Assembly (NCBI GenBank): GCA_905236955.1
Contig: CAJOQW010000071.1
Location: forward strand, 1 to 11,225
From: an uncultured Bacteroidales bacterium
GTDB taxonomy: Bacteria; Bacteroidota; Bacteroidia; Bacteroidales; UBA932
Direction of reading: 5' to 3'
DNA length: 11,225 nucleotides
In this document: one piece after another, positions 1 through 6,968 of the stretch
How positions within the stretch are numbered: the first letter of the stretch is position 1
Layout of the letters: the number at the start of each line of letters is the position of its first letter
Program-made: the position numbers and the translations under genes
Notes under the pieces: generated by a model
Seen by the model: only the letters and a program-made list of their open reading frames with translations
What the model was told of the DNA's origin: nothing
The model's database searches: none

Positions 1-405
1 GCCTATTGAACGGCAGTAGGCGGCGAAGTCGATGCCTTCGTTGCCGTTTTGCAGGATGACCGTCGTCTTGTGGTAGCGCTCCAGTTTTGGGATGCGCCAG
101 TTCATGCACAGGAAAAAGTCAACTTCGTTTATCCTGTCCTCTATCTGGGCGTAAACCTCTTTAGGTACTACGAAAGTCTCGTTGTAGCGTGCGTCCACTG
201 CCGGGAGGAACTCTATTTCGGGGGTGGCGCCCTTGAGCAGTTCCACAGCTTCGGTAAAAGCCTTGTCGGCGGCTGCGGTTTCGGCTTCGGTGGTCATGTC
301 TTCCAGGTGTCCAGCCCTGCAGGGCCCTTCCCAGAAGTGGGTGTGGGTGAGGCACCCTATGATAGGGCGCACCACGAGTTTGGTGTTGATGGCTTTCTCT
401 TTCAT
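1..405 (-). CDS. Unknown protein, N-terminal 135 residues (cut by window edge)
   Basis: Reverse-strand reading frame starting at ATG 405-403 and open to the window edge, so its C-terminus is missing. It begins MKEKAINTKLVVRPIIGC and has no signal peptide, so it is probably cytoplasmic. It starts 15 nt after the stop of the propeller lipoprotein gene, behind an A/T-rich TAAATA context typical of Bacteroidota starts, which makes it the likely sixth gene of the operon. The visible part alternates hydrophobic strands and helices (about residues 8-18, 60-68, 85-100, 113-120), like a Rossmann-type domain. Features include a THTHFWEGP segment (residues 20-28), the segment DFFLCMNWRIP (96-106) and QNGNEGIDF (119-127). 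I do not recognise it with confidence. The layout faintly recalls the N-terminal domain of L-fucose/L-arabinose isomerase-like proteins, but this is a weak guess. It shows no NAD-binding GxGxxG motif, so it does not look like the reductase missing from the proposed pathway. Confidence 0.72.
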   Translation of the reverse strand, partial: MKEKAINTKLVVRPIIGCLTHTHFWEGPCRAGHLEDMTTEAETAAADKAFTEAVELLKGATPEIEFLPAVDARYNETFVVPKEVYAQIEDRINEVDFFLCMNWRIPKLERYHKTTVILQNGNEGIDFAAYCRSIG

Positions 406-420
406 TATTTACAGGATAGG

Positions 421-2268
421 TTATTCTTCGATCTTCTTTCCTATGCCGTCCGTGAACATGAACGAGCCGCATACGTTGCCCTCGGCGTCCCAGTGCGTGG
501 CGGGGCCGTTGGCGATATAGCCGATGAAGCAGGTTTCGCGGTCGCGGGCTTTGGAAAGGAGGGTCCAGGTCGATTCGACCTTCTTTTTCCCGTCGGGGCA
601 GTACTGCGTCCATACGCCCTTGTTGGCGGCCAGGTCGCGCTCCCAGCTCCAGCGGAGGGTGCCGTCGGGGGCGTAGAACTTCTCGACTCCGGTCTTGCGG
701 CCGAGGGTATAGACAGCCTCGTACTGGAGGGTGCCGTCCTGGTAGTAATCCTTCACCTCGCCGTCGAGCAGGAACCTTCCGTCGGGGCAGGTGCGTCCGT
801 TGTAAACGCTCTTGAGGGCCTTGGTAAGGCGGCCCTTGGCATCTTTCCAATATTCCTTGTATTCCTTCACTTCACCGCCTTCGACTGCATTGACGGGCTG
901 CCATACCGTGGGTTCTTCCGACCACAGCCAGGCCTCGTTGAATTCGTAATGGAGATTGTTGGCGTTGGCGGAGGTCAGCACATGGATGGTGCCGTTGGGC
1001 GCCTGGCGGACGGTGGTATAGCCGAGCGAGTTATGCTCGTGACGGGTGAAGCTGTGATGGGGGACGCCGATGGGGAATGTCTTGAAATGCCACGTCTTGC
1101 CGTTGTCCGTCGAGAAGGCGGCGAAGGGTTCATGGGGCTTGCCCCAGGATTCGGGAGGATAAGTGTTGTATTTGATCACATATGCGTCACTGACGAAGAG
1201 GAGGGTCCCGGACTGGAGCCTGATGAGCGAAGGCCTCTGTGCGGATCCGAGGGGAGGGAAGGGAGCGGCTTTGCTCCCGCTCCAGGTTACGCCCCAGTCG
1301 GTGGAGGTGTTGGTCGGGGTCCACCCGTCAACGTTGTTGTTCTTGCCGCCGAGAGAGAGCAGGGTGCCTTTGTCATCGAGGGGAACGATCGCTGAGTGGC
1401 GTCCGCCTGTGCGTCCGCCCTGGTCGTGCCAGTGAAGCCCTTCGTCGGCACTCATCCACAGGAAACTGTTGCTGCCGTCGCCGTCGGAAGCCATGTATAT
1501 CTTGCCGTCGGGAGCGCGGAATGCGCTGGTGATGGGCTGGGCTTCATACTTCTCGGCAGCCTTGTCGAGCTGCGGGATGGTGAAGGTCCAGGTGGCGCCG
1601 CAGTCTTCGGACGTGGCTATCCTGAAAGGCACCCAGTCCGAGATGTAACGTCCGCCGCCGAAGAACCATACCTTGCCTCCGTCGGTCCAGAGCAGGCCGG
1701 ACTGGTCGTTGTAGCGGTCGGTCTTGAAGAACACTTCGGGCATGTCCCACTCGAGCGAGCCGAAGCGCTGGCGGCTCTGGATGAAGGTGGTGCTGGTGTC
1801 CTTTTCGGCAATATGGGCCTTGGTGCTGAAATAGATGGCCAGGGCGTCGCCGTTGGGAAGTATCTCGAAGCCTGGGGAATGATTGTGCCAATAGACACCC
1901 TTCTCAAGACCGACGAGCTCGCCCTGGTCCTGGCTCCAGCCTTCCCTGCTTTCGGTATAGGCCGAGGGCATGGGGAGAGCTATCTGTACGTCGAAGAAAG
2001 GCTTGTCGGCATTGGGGGCCAGCTTCACCACATCGGTATTTGCGTGTATTGCCGACTGGTTGAAGGGGATGCTTTCCCGGTTGTCGAGGACGAAACTCAG
2101 GAGAGTGGAGCTGTCCCTTGGGGCGGTCATGGCCTTGCCGGGGAGGAAGTTGGCTGCGGCGACGGAGATTTCTTCGGTCACTGCATAGCTTGTTTGCTTC
2201 CCGCCGCTGCATCCCGCAGCGAGGGCGACGGCGGCTGCTAGGGCCGCGATGATGACAGGCTTTTTCAT
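421..2268 (-). CDS. Asp-box (sialidase-like) beta-propeller lipoprotein with C-terminal YwqK/MORN-like repeats
   Basis: A 615-residue exported protein, probably acting on a glycan at the cell surface or in the periplasm. A short signal peptide ends in a lipobox (LAAGC, Cys20), so it should be a lipoprotein. Four clear Asp boxes (S/T-x-D-x-G-x-T/H-W) lie at residues 220-227, 273-280, 322-329 and 386-393, as in sialidase-type propellers. After about residue 465 the protein changes to short repeats of the form DG..(x)..Y/W..(x)..DG..L (about 466-600), resembling YwqK/MORN-type repeats. I do not see a convincing sialidase FRIP motif or arginine triad. Histidine-rich spots (HNH 128-130; HH 404-405; H410, H412) could serve catalysis, as in propeller polysaccharide lyases. 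The start ATG (2268) overlaps the kinase stop by 4 nt (ATGA). An automatic label of exo-alpha-sialidase would be plausible but is not supported as a function; a lyase or a ketosidic hydrolase are alternatives. Confidence 0.85.
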   Translation of the reverse strand: MKKPVIIAALAAAVALAAGCSGGKQTSYAVTEEISVAAANFLPGKAMTAPRDSSTLLSFVLDNRESIPFNQSAIHANTDVVKLAPNADKPFFDVQIALPMPSAYTESREGWSQDQGELVGLEKGVYWHNHSPGFEILPNGDALAIYFSTKAHIAEKDTSTTFIQSRQRFGSLEWDMPEVFFKTDRYNDQSGLLWTDGGKVWFFGGGRYISDWVPFRIATSEDCGATWTFTIPQLDKAAEKYEAQPITSAFRAPDGKIYMASDGDGSNSFLWMSADEGLHWHDQGGRTGGRHSAIVPLDDKGTLLSLGGKNNNVDGWTPTNTSTDWGVTWSGSKAAPFPPLGSAQRPSLIRLQSGTLLFVSDAYVIKYNTYPPESWGKPHEPFAAFSTDNGKTWHFKTFPIGVPHHSFTRHEHNSLGYTTVRQAPNGTIHVLTSANANNLHYEFNEAWLWSEEPTVWQPVNAVEGGEVKEYKEYWKDAKGRLTKALKSVYNGRTCPDGRFLLDGEVKDYYQDGTLQYEAVYTLGRKTGVEKFYAPDGTLRWSWERDLAANKGVWTQYCPDGKKKVESTWTLLSKARDRETCFIGYIANGPATHWDAEGNVCGSFMFTDGIGKKIEE

Positions 2269-3326
2269 ATTTGTAAAGTTATCGATTTTTTCAATTCTTC
2301 GGGCCAGGGATAGCTCCCGGGCTTGAGGATTATTTCGGGGCCGCCTTTTACCGGTCCCAGTCTTACCACTCCCGGAGAGAGGGAGCCCAGTATGCTGAAT
2401 TCTTCCAGGCCGACCGCATTCATGCAGGCCCTGGCCGTTGCTCCACCTTCTATCACCAGAAGGTTCGGGGAACGGCGTCCGGTGAGGGCTTTAAGCACCT
2501 TCCCCAATGTGGCGGCAAGACGCCGCGGCCTGTCTTTCCCATCGGGAGCGGGCCCCCTGCCGAACCCGACGCCGAAAGCTATATTGTTAGTTGTAAGGTA
2601 TTCTTCTTCAAGGACTTTGGTCCACTCGTCCGCGTCTTTTGAACCTTCATAAACATCTTGGGGCATGGTGTTGAAAGGAATGCCGTGATTCACGGTGGAG
2701 CCGAATACGGCAATGACCGGCCATGGGGTTGTATCCCGGTGTCGGGGACTTCCTTCCACAGGAAGGGCCCCTGTCGCCGGCCCGTGACGATGCTTCTTGC
2801 GCAGGAATGCTTTAAATAGGTCGGCGGCTCCTATGAAAAGGCTGTCCGCAGGAGCTGAATCCACGATGCGGTCGATGTCTTCTTCCGATGCGGCATCCAG
2901 TATTCCGTGCGCTGAGACGTTGGAATCACGTGCCGGCCATTCGGGGTCGCGGGCGAAGACGGTTTCGGAAAGGGGCTGTCCTTCAATACGGTATATGCCG
3001 TCTTTTACCGTACGGCCATGGGACGGATTCTGCGGCACCAGGATGCAGGGACGGCCGGAGGAAAGCATTTCCGCCATCATGCCGATGTGCCCGCGGCAGG
3101 CGGAATCGACTTTTACGAAATCCGGAAGCCGGATCGATGCCGCAGCCCTTGTCCTTTCCCTGGCTTCCGGCTGGGAAAGCGAACGTATGTCCAGCGAGAC
3201 AACCTGAAGGTCGGCCCCTTCCGAGAGGGAAGGGACGTCGAGGCGCAACAGGGACTTGAACCCCTTCGCCGCGCCCAGTCCGGCGATTTCCGCCGCACCG
3301 CTCAGGTCGTCCGCATAAACAAGCAT
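2265..3326 (-). CDS. Four-carbon acid-sugar kinase (DUF1537 family), D-threonate/erythronate kinase-like
   Basis: Cytoplasmic kinase expected to phosphorylate a four-carbon sugar acid at O4 with ATP. Family marks, in order: N-terminal ADDLSGAAEIAG (residues 5-16, family form ADDLTGA), KVDSACRG (72-79, family form KxDSTLRG), PQNPSHGRTVKDG (98-110), and in the ATP-binding half GGATA (294-298), SPGVVRL (317-323) and LKPGSYPW (334-341). At 353 residues it is shorter than the usual 400-plus, mainly in the middle, and the DSTLRG and KxGxFG motifs are altered; the substrate may therefore differ from characterised members. I chose ATG 3326, which overlaps the preceding TGA as TGATG; an in-frame TTG one codon upstream is possible. 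DUF1537 kinases beside PdxA2 are established for D-threonate and D-erythronate catabolism (DtnK/PdxA2). The exact substrate here is inferred. Confidence 0.9.
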   Translation of the reverse strand: MLVYADDLSGAAEIAGLGAAKGFKSLLRLDVPSLSEGADLQVVSLDIRSLSQPEARERTRAAASIRLPDFVKVDSACRGHIGMMAEMLSSGRPCILVPQNPSHGRTVKDGIYRIEGQPLSETVFARDPEWPARDSNVSAHGILDAASEEDIDRIVDSAPADSLFIGAADLFKAFLRKKHRHGPATGALPVEGSPRHRDTTPWPVIAVFGSTVNHGIPFNTMPQDVYEGSKDADEWTKVLEEEYLTTNNIAFGVGFGRGPAPDGKDRPRRLAATLGKVLKALTGRRSPNLLVIEGGATARACMNAVGLEEFSILGSLSPGVVRLGPVKGGPEIILKPGSYPWPEELKKSITLQI

Positions 3327-4372
3327 CAAAGTCTTTTCCTCCTTCCCACGGCCATGCGGGCCGCGTATTCAATGGCCGAAACCAGGCCTTCGGCGCTGGC
3401 AATACCCTTTCCGGCCACGTCAAAGGCGGTGCCGTGATCGACGCTCACCCTTATGATAGGCAGGCCGAGGGTGATGTTCACGCCCTTGTCGGCCGACATC
3501 TTTCCAGTCTGCGGGTCCCAGTCGAAACCGAGGACCTTGAATGGTATGTGCCCCTGGTCGTGGTACATGGCCACGACACCGTCGTATCTGCCGCATTTGG
3601 CCTGGGCGTAGAGGGCATCGGGCGAAACCGGCCCGGCGACGCTCCAGCCGCGGCCTCGGAGTTCCTCTACCGCAGGGATTATTTCCTGCTGCTCCTCCCA
3701 GCCGAAGAGGCCGCCGTCGGAGGCGTGCGGATTGAGACCTGCGACCCCTATCCGGGGGTTCGCGATGCCGAAGTCTTCCAGGGCGTCGTGAAGCAGTTCC
3801 GCCACTTCGACGATGCGGGCCTTCTTCACCCTGTCGCAAGCCTCCCTCAGGGAGACGTGCGTAGAGACATGTATCACCTTCAGGTGCTCGTCCGCGAGGA
3901 ACATGGCGTATTTTTTCGTGCCGGTGAAGTGCGCGTATATTTCGGTGTGCCCGTCGAAGTGGTGGCCGGCCTTGTTGAGGGCCTCCTTGTTTAGCGGTGC
4001 CGTTACGGTGCCGTCCACCTTGCCGGCCATTGCCAGCCCTATTGCGGTGCGGACGGACACGAAAGCCGCGTCGCCGCACTTTTCGGATACCTTCCCCCAC
4101 TCATAGTCCTTCGGGGGACAATGCTCCCGGGGAATCTGCCACACGTCGATCACGCCTTTTTGGAACGAGGCGCCAGACACGTCGCCGACGGCATGCACTT
4201 CCTGAACCGGACTGAACAGGGCGGCAGCCCTTGATACCGCGCCGGCATCGCCCACGACTAGGGGACGGCAAAGTTCCCGGACACTGTCCCTGAGCAGGGC
4301 GGCGGCAATTATTTCGGGACCCACTCCGGCGGGATCTCCCATGGTTATTGCGAGTATGGGCAGATTATTCAT
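3326..4372 (-). CDS. pdxA2: PdxA2-type NAD-dependent 4-phospho-tetronate dehydrogenase (4-hydroxythreonine-4-phosphate dehydrogenase family)
   Basis: Cytoplasmic oxidoreductase that should oxidise and decarboxylate a 4-phosphorylated C4 acid (D-threonate- or D-erythronate-4-phosphate to DHAP and CO2), acting after the neighbouring kinase. The PdxA fold is clear: GDPAGVGPE (residues 12-20), TAPLNKEA (124-131), GHTE (141-144, substrate-phosphate binding in PdxA), then the divalent-metal histidines by motif: H171 (STHVSL), H216 (NPHASDGG) and H271 (YHDQGH), and DHGTAFD (312-318). Length is 348 residues from ATG 4372, normal for the family. An upstream in-frame ATG at 4414 would add 14 basic residues encoded inside the symporter gene and is less likely; ATG 4372 gives an 8-nt overlap with the symporter stop. 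Context (DUF1537 kinase next door, aldolase and transporter in the operon) argues for the catabolic PdxA2 rather than vitamin B6 synthesis. The stop overlaps the kinase ATG. Confidence 0.9.
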   Translation of the reverse strand: MNNLPILAITMGDPAGVGPEIIAAALLRDSVRELCRPLVVGDAGAVSRAAALFSPVQEVHAVGDVSGASFQKGVIDVWQIPREHCPPKDYEWGKVSEKCGDAAFVSVRTAIGLAMAGKVDGTVTAPLNKEALNKAGHHFDGHTEIYAHFTGTKKYAMFLADEHLKVIHVSTHVSLREACDRVKKARIVEVAELLHDALEDFGIANPRIGVAGLNPHASDGGLFGWEEQQEIIPAVEELRGRGWSVAGPVSPDALYAQAKCGRYDGVVAMYHDQGHIPFKVLGFDWDPQTGKMSADKGVNITLGLPIIRVSVDHGTAFDVAGKGIASAEGLVSAIEYAARMAVGRRKRL

Positions 4373-5981
4373 TCGCAGACTTCTTTGCGGCCTTTTCGGC
4401 CTTCCTTTCGGCAAGATAACCGTATATGGTAAGATTGTCCGGGGCGGGTTCGGACTTGAACAGGAAACTGGCGAGCCATCCCACGACGAACACTATTATG
4501 TGGCTGTAAACGCCGAGCATGTAAGTGTGGTGGGTGTAGTTCCAGGCCCCGAGGTCCAGGATTATCTTCTTTTCCCCGGCCACGTTCATGGGAGATGTGA
4601 GCATCGCCCATGCGGTGAAGAGCACGGCGCAGGCGAGACCGACGTAAAGGCCCTGCTTGTTGGCCCTGCGCGAGAAGAGCCCGAGCAGGAACAGGCCTAC
4701 GATGCCTGCGGAGAATATGGCGTAAAGCCCGAATAGGGTGCCCAGGATACCCTGGCCTCCCCAGAAAGCATACAGCATGCCCACACCTATGGAGCATACC
4801 CCGGAGATGAGGATTATCAGGCGCCCTACGCGGAGCCGCTGCTTGTCCGTGGATTTGGGCTTGAACCGGGCGTAATAGTCCTGCACGCCGATAGCGGCTA
4901 TGCAGTTCATGTCGGAGTCGAGGCTGGAGATGGCCGCAGCCACGAGCGCCGCAACGACGAGTCCGGCCATGCCGACCGGGATGCGGGTGGATATGAAGTA
5001 GGGGAATACTTCGCTGGTGTTCATCTGCGCCACTTCGGCCGACAGGGCCGGGGTCTGGTGGAAATAGACCCACAGGCAGGATCCGATGAACATGAACAGG
5101 GTCCAAACCGGGACGCTGAGGCCGATGCCGAGGAATGAAGCCTTCTTGGCGCTGCGGTCGTCCTTGGCGGTGAGGTACCTCTGCACTATGGCCTGGTCCG
5201 TGCCGTATTTCTGGACGGCATAGAAGATGCCGTTTATGACCATGACCCAGAATGTCAGGTCCTTAAGACTCCAGTAATATGGCCCAAGCGATATCTTCTT
5301 CTCGGTGAAGGCGGTGCTGATGACGTAGGAGGGGCCGCCTTCGGGAAGGAAAAGGAGGAGCCCTGCGCAGACGAGGCCTCCGGCTATGAGGAGGAAACCC
5401 TGGAGGACGTCCATCCAGATAACCGCTTCGAGGCCGCCGAGCATCGTGAGTATTACGATGGTAAGCCCGAGTACGGCTATGAAGATGCAGAGCAGGGTGA
5501 CATAGTTCGGATTCGTGGCATGGATGCCGAAGAACGATGCTATCGCGACGCTCAGCAGGAAAAAGATCGTGCCCATCTTGGAGAAGTTGGTGAACACGAA
5601 TGCCAGCGAGGAATATACCCGTGCGAGCAGGCCGAACCTGCGCTCGAAATACTCATAGGCGCTGATCTTGATGACGCGCCGGTACAGGGGCACTATGAAG
5701 CCTATCATCCCAACGAGGACGATGGGAACCATCAGACCCTGGACCAGGAGTATCCAGTTGCCGTTGTAGCCCGCCTCGGGATAGGAGAGGAAGGTGACGC
5801 TGCTGATGAGGGTGGCGAAGATGCTTATGCCGATGGCCCATGCCGGAATGTGGCTTTCACTGGCGGTGAAGAAACCCGAAGTGGTTTTCTGGCGGCGTGC
5901 GAAGTGCAGGCCTATCCATATGGCCGCGCCGACCGACAGGAAGACTATTATAAAGTCGATCCAATGGAGTCCCGGGTTCAT
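4365..5981 (-). CDS. Sodium:solute symporter (SSS family), probable acidic-sugar importer
   Basis: Inner-membrane sodium-coupled importer, 538 residues with about 13 hydrophobic segments (the first near residues 8-26, the last near 489-508) and a charged, lysine-rich cytoplasmic tail (about 509-538). SSS signatures are present: a GTDQAIVQRYL stretch (260-270), diagnostic of the family, and AAAISSLDSDMN (348-359), whose serine pair corresponds to the Na2 sodium-site serines of vSGLT-type transporters. It starts at ATG 5981, overlapping the aldolase stop by 4 nt (ATGA). Lying between an aldolase and acid-sugar enzymes, it probably imports the acidic keto sugar that the aldolase cleaves. SSS members also carry sialic acids, glucose, proline and other solutes, so the substrate rests only on context. 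Confidence 0.93.
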   Translation of the reverse strand: MNPGLHWIDFIIVFLSVGAAIWIGLHFARRQKTTSGFFTASESHIPAWAIGISIFATLISSVTFLSYPEAGYNGNWILLVQGLMVPIVLVGMIGFIVPLYRRVIKISAYEYFERRFGLLARVYSSLAFVFTNFSKMGTIFFLLSVAIASFFGIHATNPNYVTLLCIFIAVLGLTIVILTMLGGLEAVIWMDVLQGFLLIAGGLVCAGLLLFLPEGGPSYVISTAFTEKKISLGPYYWSLKDLTFWVMVINGIFYAVQKYGTDQAIVQRYLTAKDDRSAKKASFLGIGLSVPVWTLFMFIGSCLWVYFHQTPALSAEVAQMNTSEVFPYFISTRIPVGMAGLVVAALVAAAISSLDSDMNCIAAIGVQDYYARFKPKSTDKQRLRVGRLIILISGVCSIGVGMLYAFWGGQGILGTLFGLYAIFSAGIVGLFLLGLFSRRANKQGLYVGLACAVLFTAWAMLTSPMNVAGEKKIILDLGAWNYTHHTYMLGVYSHIIVFVVGWLASFLFKSEPAPDNLTIYGYLAERKAEKAAKKSANE

Positions 5982-6874
5982 ACGCCGTATGCGATTGCGC
6001 GTTTTTCGACAGAGGCCTTCTTGCCGGGATCGAGTTCGGTGAGCGGGGGCAGCATGGCGGGGCCGCAGAGCCCCTTCAGGCCCATCATCACCTTTAGGGC
6101 GGCGAGGGATTCCCCGAGCGTGTTGCCGTCGGCGTAGATGTCACCGAGGAAGACCGCCTTCCGCTGGAGTTCGTCGGCGCGGGCGGTGTCGCCGGCGCGG
6201 GCTGCGGCATAAAGGTCCCGGTACACCACAGGGTCGAAGTTGGCGCCGCTGGGAACGATGCCGTCGGCACCTAGATACAGGGCGTAAGCCGAATTGGCGG
6301 CACAGCCGATGAAGTAGGAGAAATCTTCCCTGCCTTCGAGCATCTTGAGGCAGCGGGCAGTCCTTTCACGGTCGTTCTCGGAGTCTTTCATGCCTACTAT
6401 GTTGGGGAAATGGCTGAGGCTCTCCACGAGCTCCAGCGGGACGGACATGTGGGTGGTTCCCTTGATGTTGTAGAGCATGAATGGCTTGGGGGAAGCCGAG
6501 GCGAGGGTCTTGTAGTACTCTTCCATCTGAGCGGTGGTGAGGATGTAGTAGCTGGGCAGGGTGGAAGTGAGGACGTCGGCTCCCGCGGCCGCATAACGGC
6601 GCAGGTCCTCCTTCAAGGTGTCCATCTTGCACCCGCTGACTGCCGCATAGATCGTGCAGCGCCCTTTGGCGGCTTCGGCGGCGGCGGCCACCAGCACTTC
6701 GCCCTTGTCCCCGCTGACGGATGTGCCTTCGCCGGTGGTGCCGAGAAGGAGCGGGTGCAGGCCGTTGTCGCAGAATGTCCCGATGATGCGCCCTACGGCG
6801 GCAGTGTCAATGTTCCCTTGGGCGTCCACCGGGGTGACCATGGGAACTATGACGCCAGAGTATTTTTTCTCCAT
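5978..6874 (-). CDS. DHDPS/N-acetylneuraminate-lyase superfamily aldolase, probable 2-keto-3-deoxy-acid aldolase
   Basis: Class I (Schiff-base) aldolase of 298 residues, the usual length, cytoplasmic and first gene of the leftward operon. Motifs: GTTGEG (45-50) binding the pyruvate carboxylate, Tyr pair in LPSYYI (106-111), proton-relay Tyr135 in LYNIKG, and Schiff-base Lys163 in GMKDSEND. It is unlikely to be a true lysine-pathway DapA: the arginine that DHDPS uses to hold the aspartate-semialdehyde carboxylate (E. coli R138, in YNVPxRT) is replaced, the segment here reading YNIKGTTH. It also lacks the YNIP-type stretch usual in sialic acid lyases. Family members release pyruvate from 2-keto-3-deoxy sugar acids, so this enzyme probably does the same to the imported sugar. 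ATG 6874 is preceded by an A-rich leader, and a promoter is seen about 50 nt upstream. Confidence 0.9.
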   Translation of the reverse strand: MEKKYSGVIVPMVTPVDAQGNIDTAAVGRIIGTFCDNGLHPLLLGTTGEGTSVSGDKGEVLVAAAAEAAKGRCTIYAAVSGCKMDTLKEDLRRYAAAGADVLTSTLPSYYILTTAQMEEYYKTLASASPKPFMLYNIKGTTHMSVPLELVESLSHFPNIVGMKDSENDRERTARCLKMLEGREDFSYFIGCAANSAYALYLGADGIVPSGANFDPVVYRDLYAAARAGDTARADELQRKAVFLGDIYADGNTLGESLAALKVMMGLKGLCGPAMLPPLTELDPGKKASVEKRAIAYGV

Positions 6875-6889
6875 TTTCTTTTGTATTGA

Positions 6890-6909
6890 TTTCGATTTGC
6901 TTTCGATTT
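6890..6909. repeat. Two direct copies of TTTCGATTT spaced 11 bp, in the operon leader
   Basis: TTTCGATTT occurs at 6890-6898 and 6901-6909, an 11-bp period (about one helical turn). The core TTTCGAT appears a third time at 6997-7003 in front of the rightward genes. The two tandem copies would lie in the transcribed leader of the aldolase mRNA, as AAATCGAAA. Function unknown; it may be a protein site or simply A/T-rich leader sequence. Confidence 0.4.
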
Positions 6910-6921
6910 TTCTTTATAACG

Positions 6922-6952
6922 CGAAGATAACGTAAAAATACGAAATAGCAAA
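6922..6952 (-). promoter_or_regulatory. Bacteroidota-type promoter for the leftward operon
   Basis: On the minus strand, TTTG (6952-6949) is followed after 19 nt by TATCTTCG (6929-6922), matching the -33 TTTG and -7 TAnnTTTG elements of Bacteroidota sigma-A promoters with one mismatch. Transcription would start near 6915, giving a leader of about 40 nt before the aldolase ATG. The placement is good but short motifs like this can arise by chance in AT-rich DNA. Confidence 0.5.
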
Positions 6953-6968
6953 GTTGGGCTGAAAAATT

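Noticed and set aside
49..1395. Long open frame (448 codons) opposite the propeller lipoprotein
   Set aside because: It is antisense to a gene with a signal peptide, Asp boxes and operon overlaps, shows only low-complexity Gly/Ala/Val-rich sequence, and spans the junction of two real genes; long antisense frames are expected in GC-rich coding DNA.
1396..2241. 281-codon plus-strand frame opposite the propeller lipoprotein
   Set aside because: Antisense shadow in the same register as the frame before it; no recognisable motif.
3326..4372. PdxA as the vitamin B6 biosynthesis enzyme
   Set aside because: Motifs alone allow it, but coupling to a DUF1537 kinase and an acid-sugar operon matches the catabolic PdxA2 context.
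4373..4414. Fourteen-residue basic N-terminal extension of PdxA2 from an upstream ATG
   Set aside because: It lies wholly within the symporter coding sequence, is not expected in the family, and ATG 4372 places the GDPAGVGPE motif at the normal distance from the start.
421..6874. Reading the operon as a standard sialic acid (nan) cluster
   Set aside because: An Asp-box protein, an NAL-like aldolase and an SSS symporter invite this, but there is no epimerase or GlcNAc-6-P enzyme, the aldolase motif differs from sialic acid lyases, the propeller lacks a visible sialidase active site, and the DUF1537/PdxA2 pair would be unexplained.
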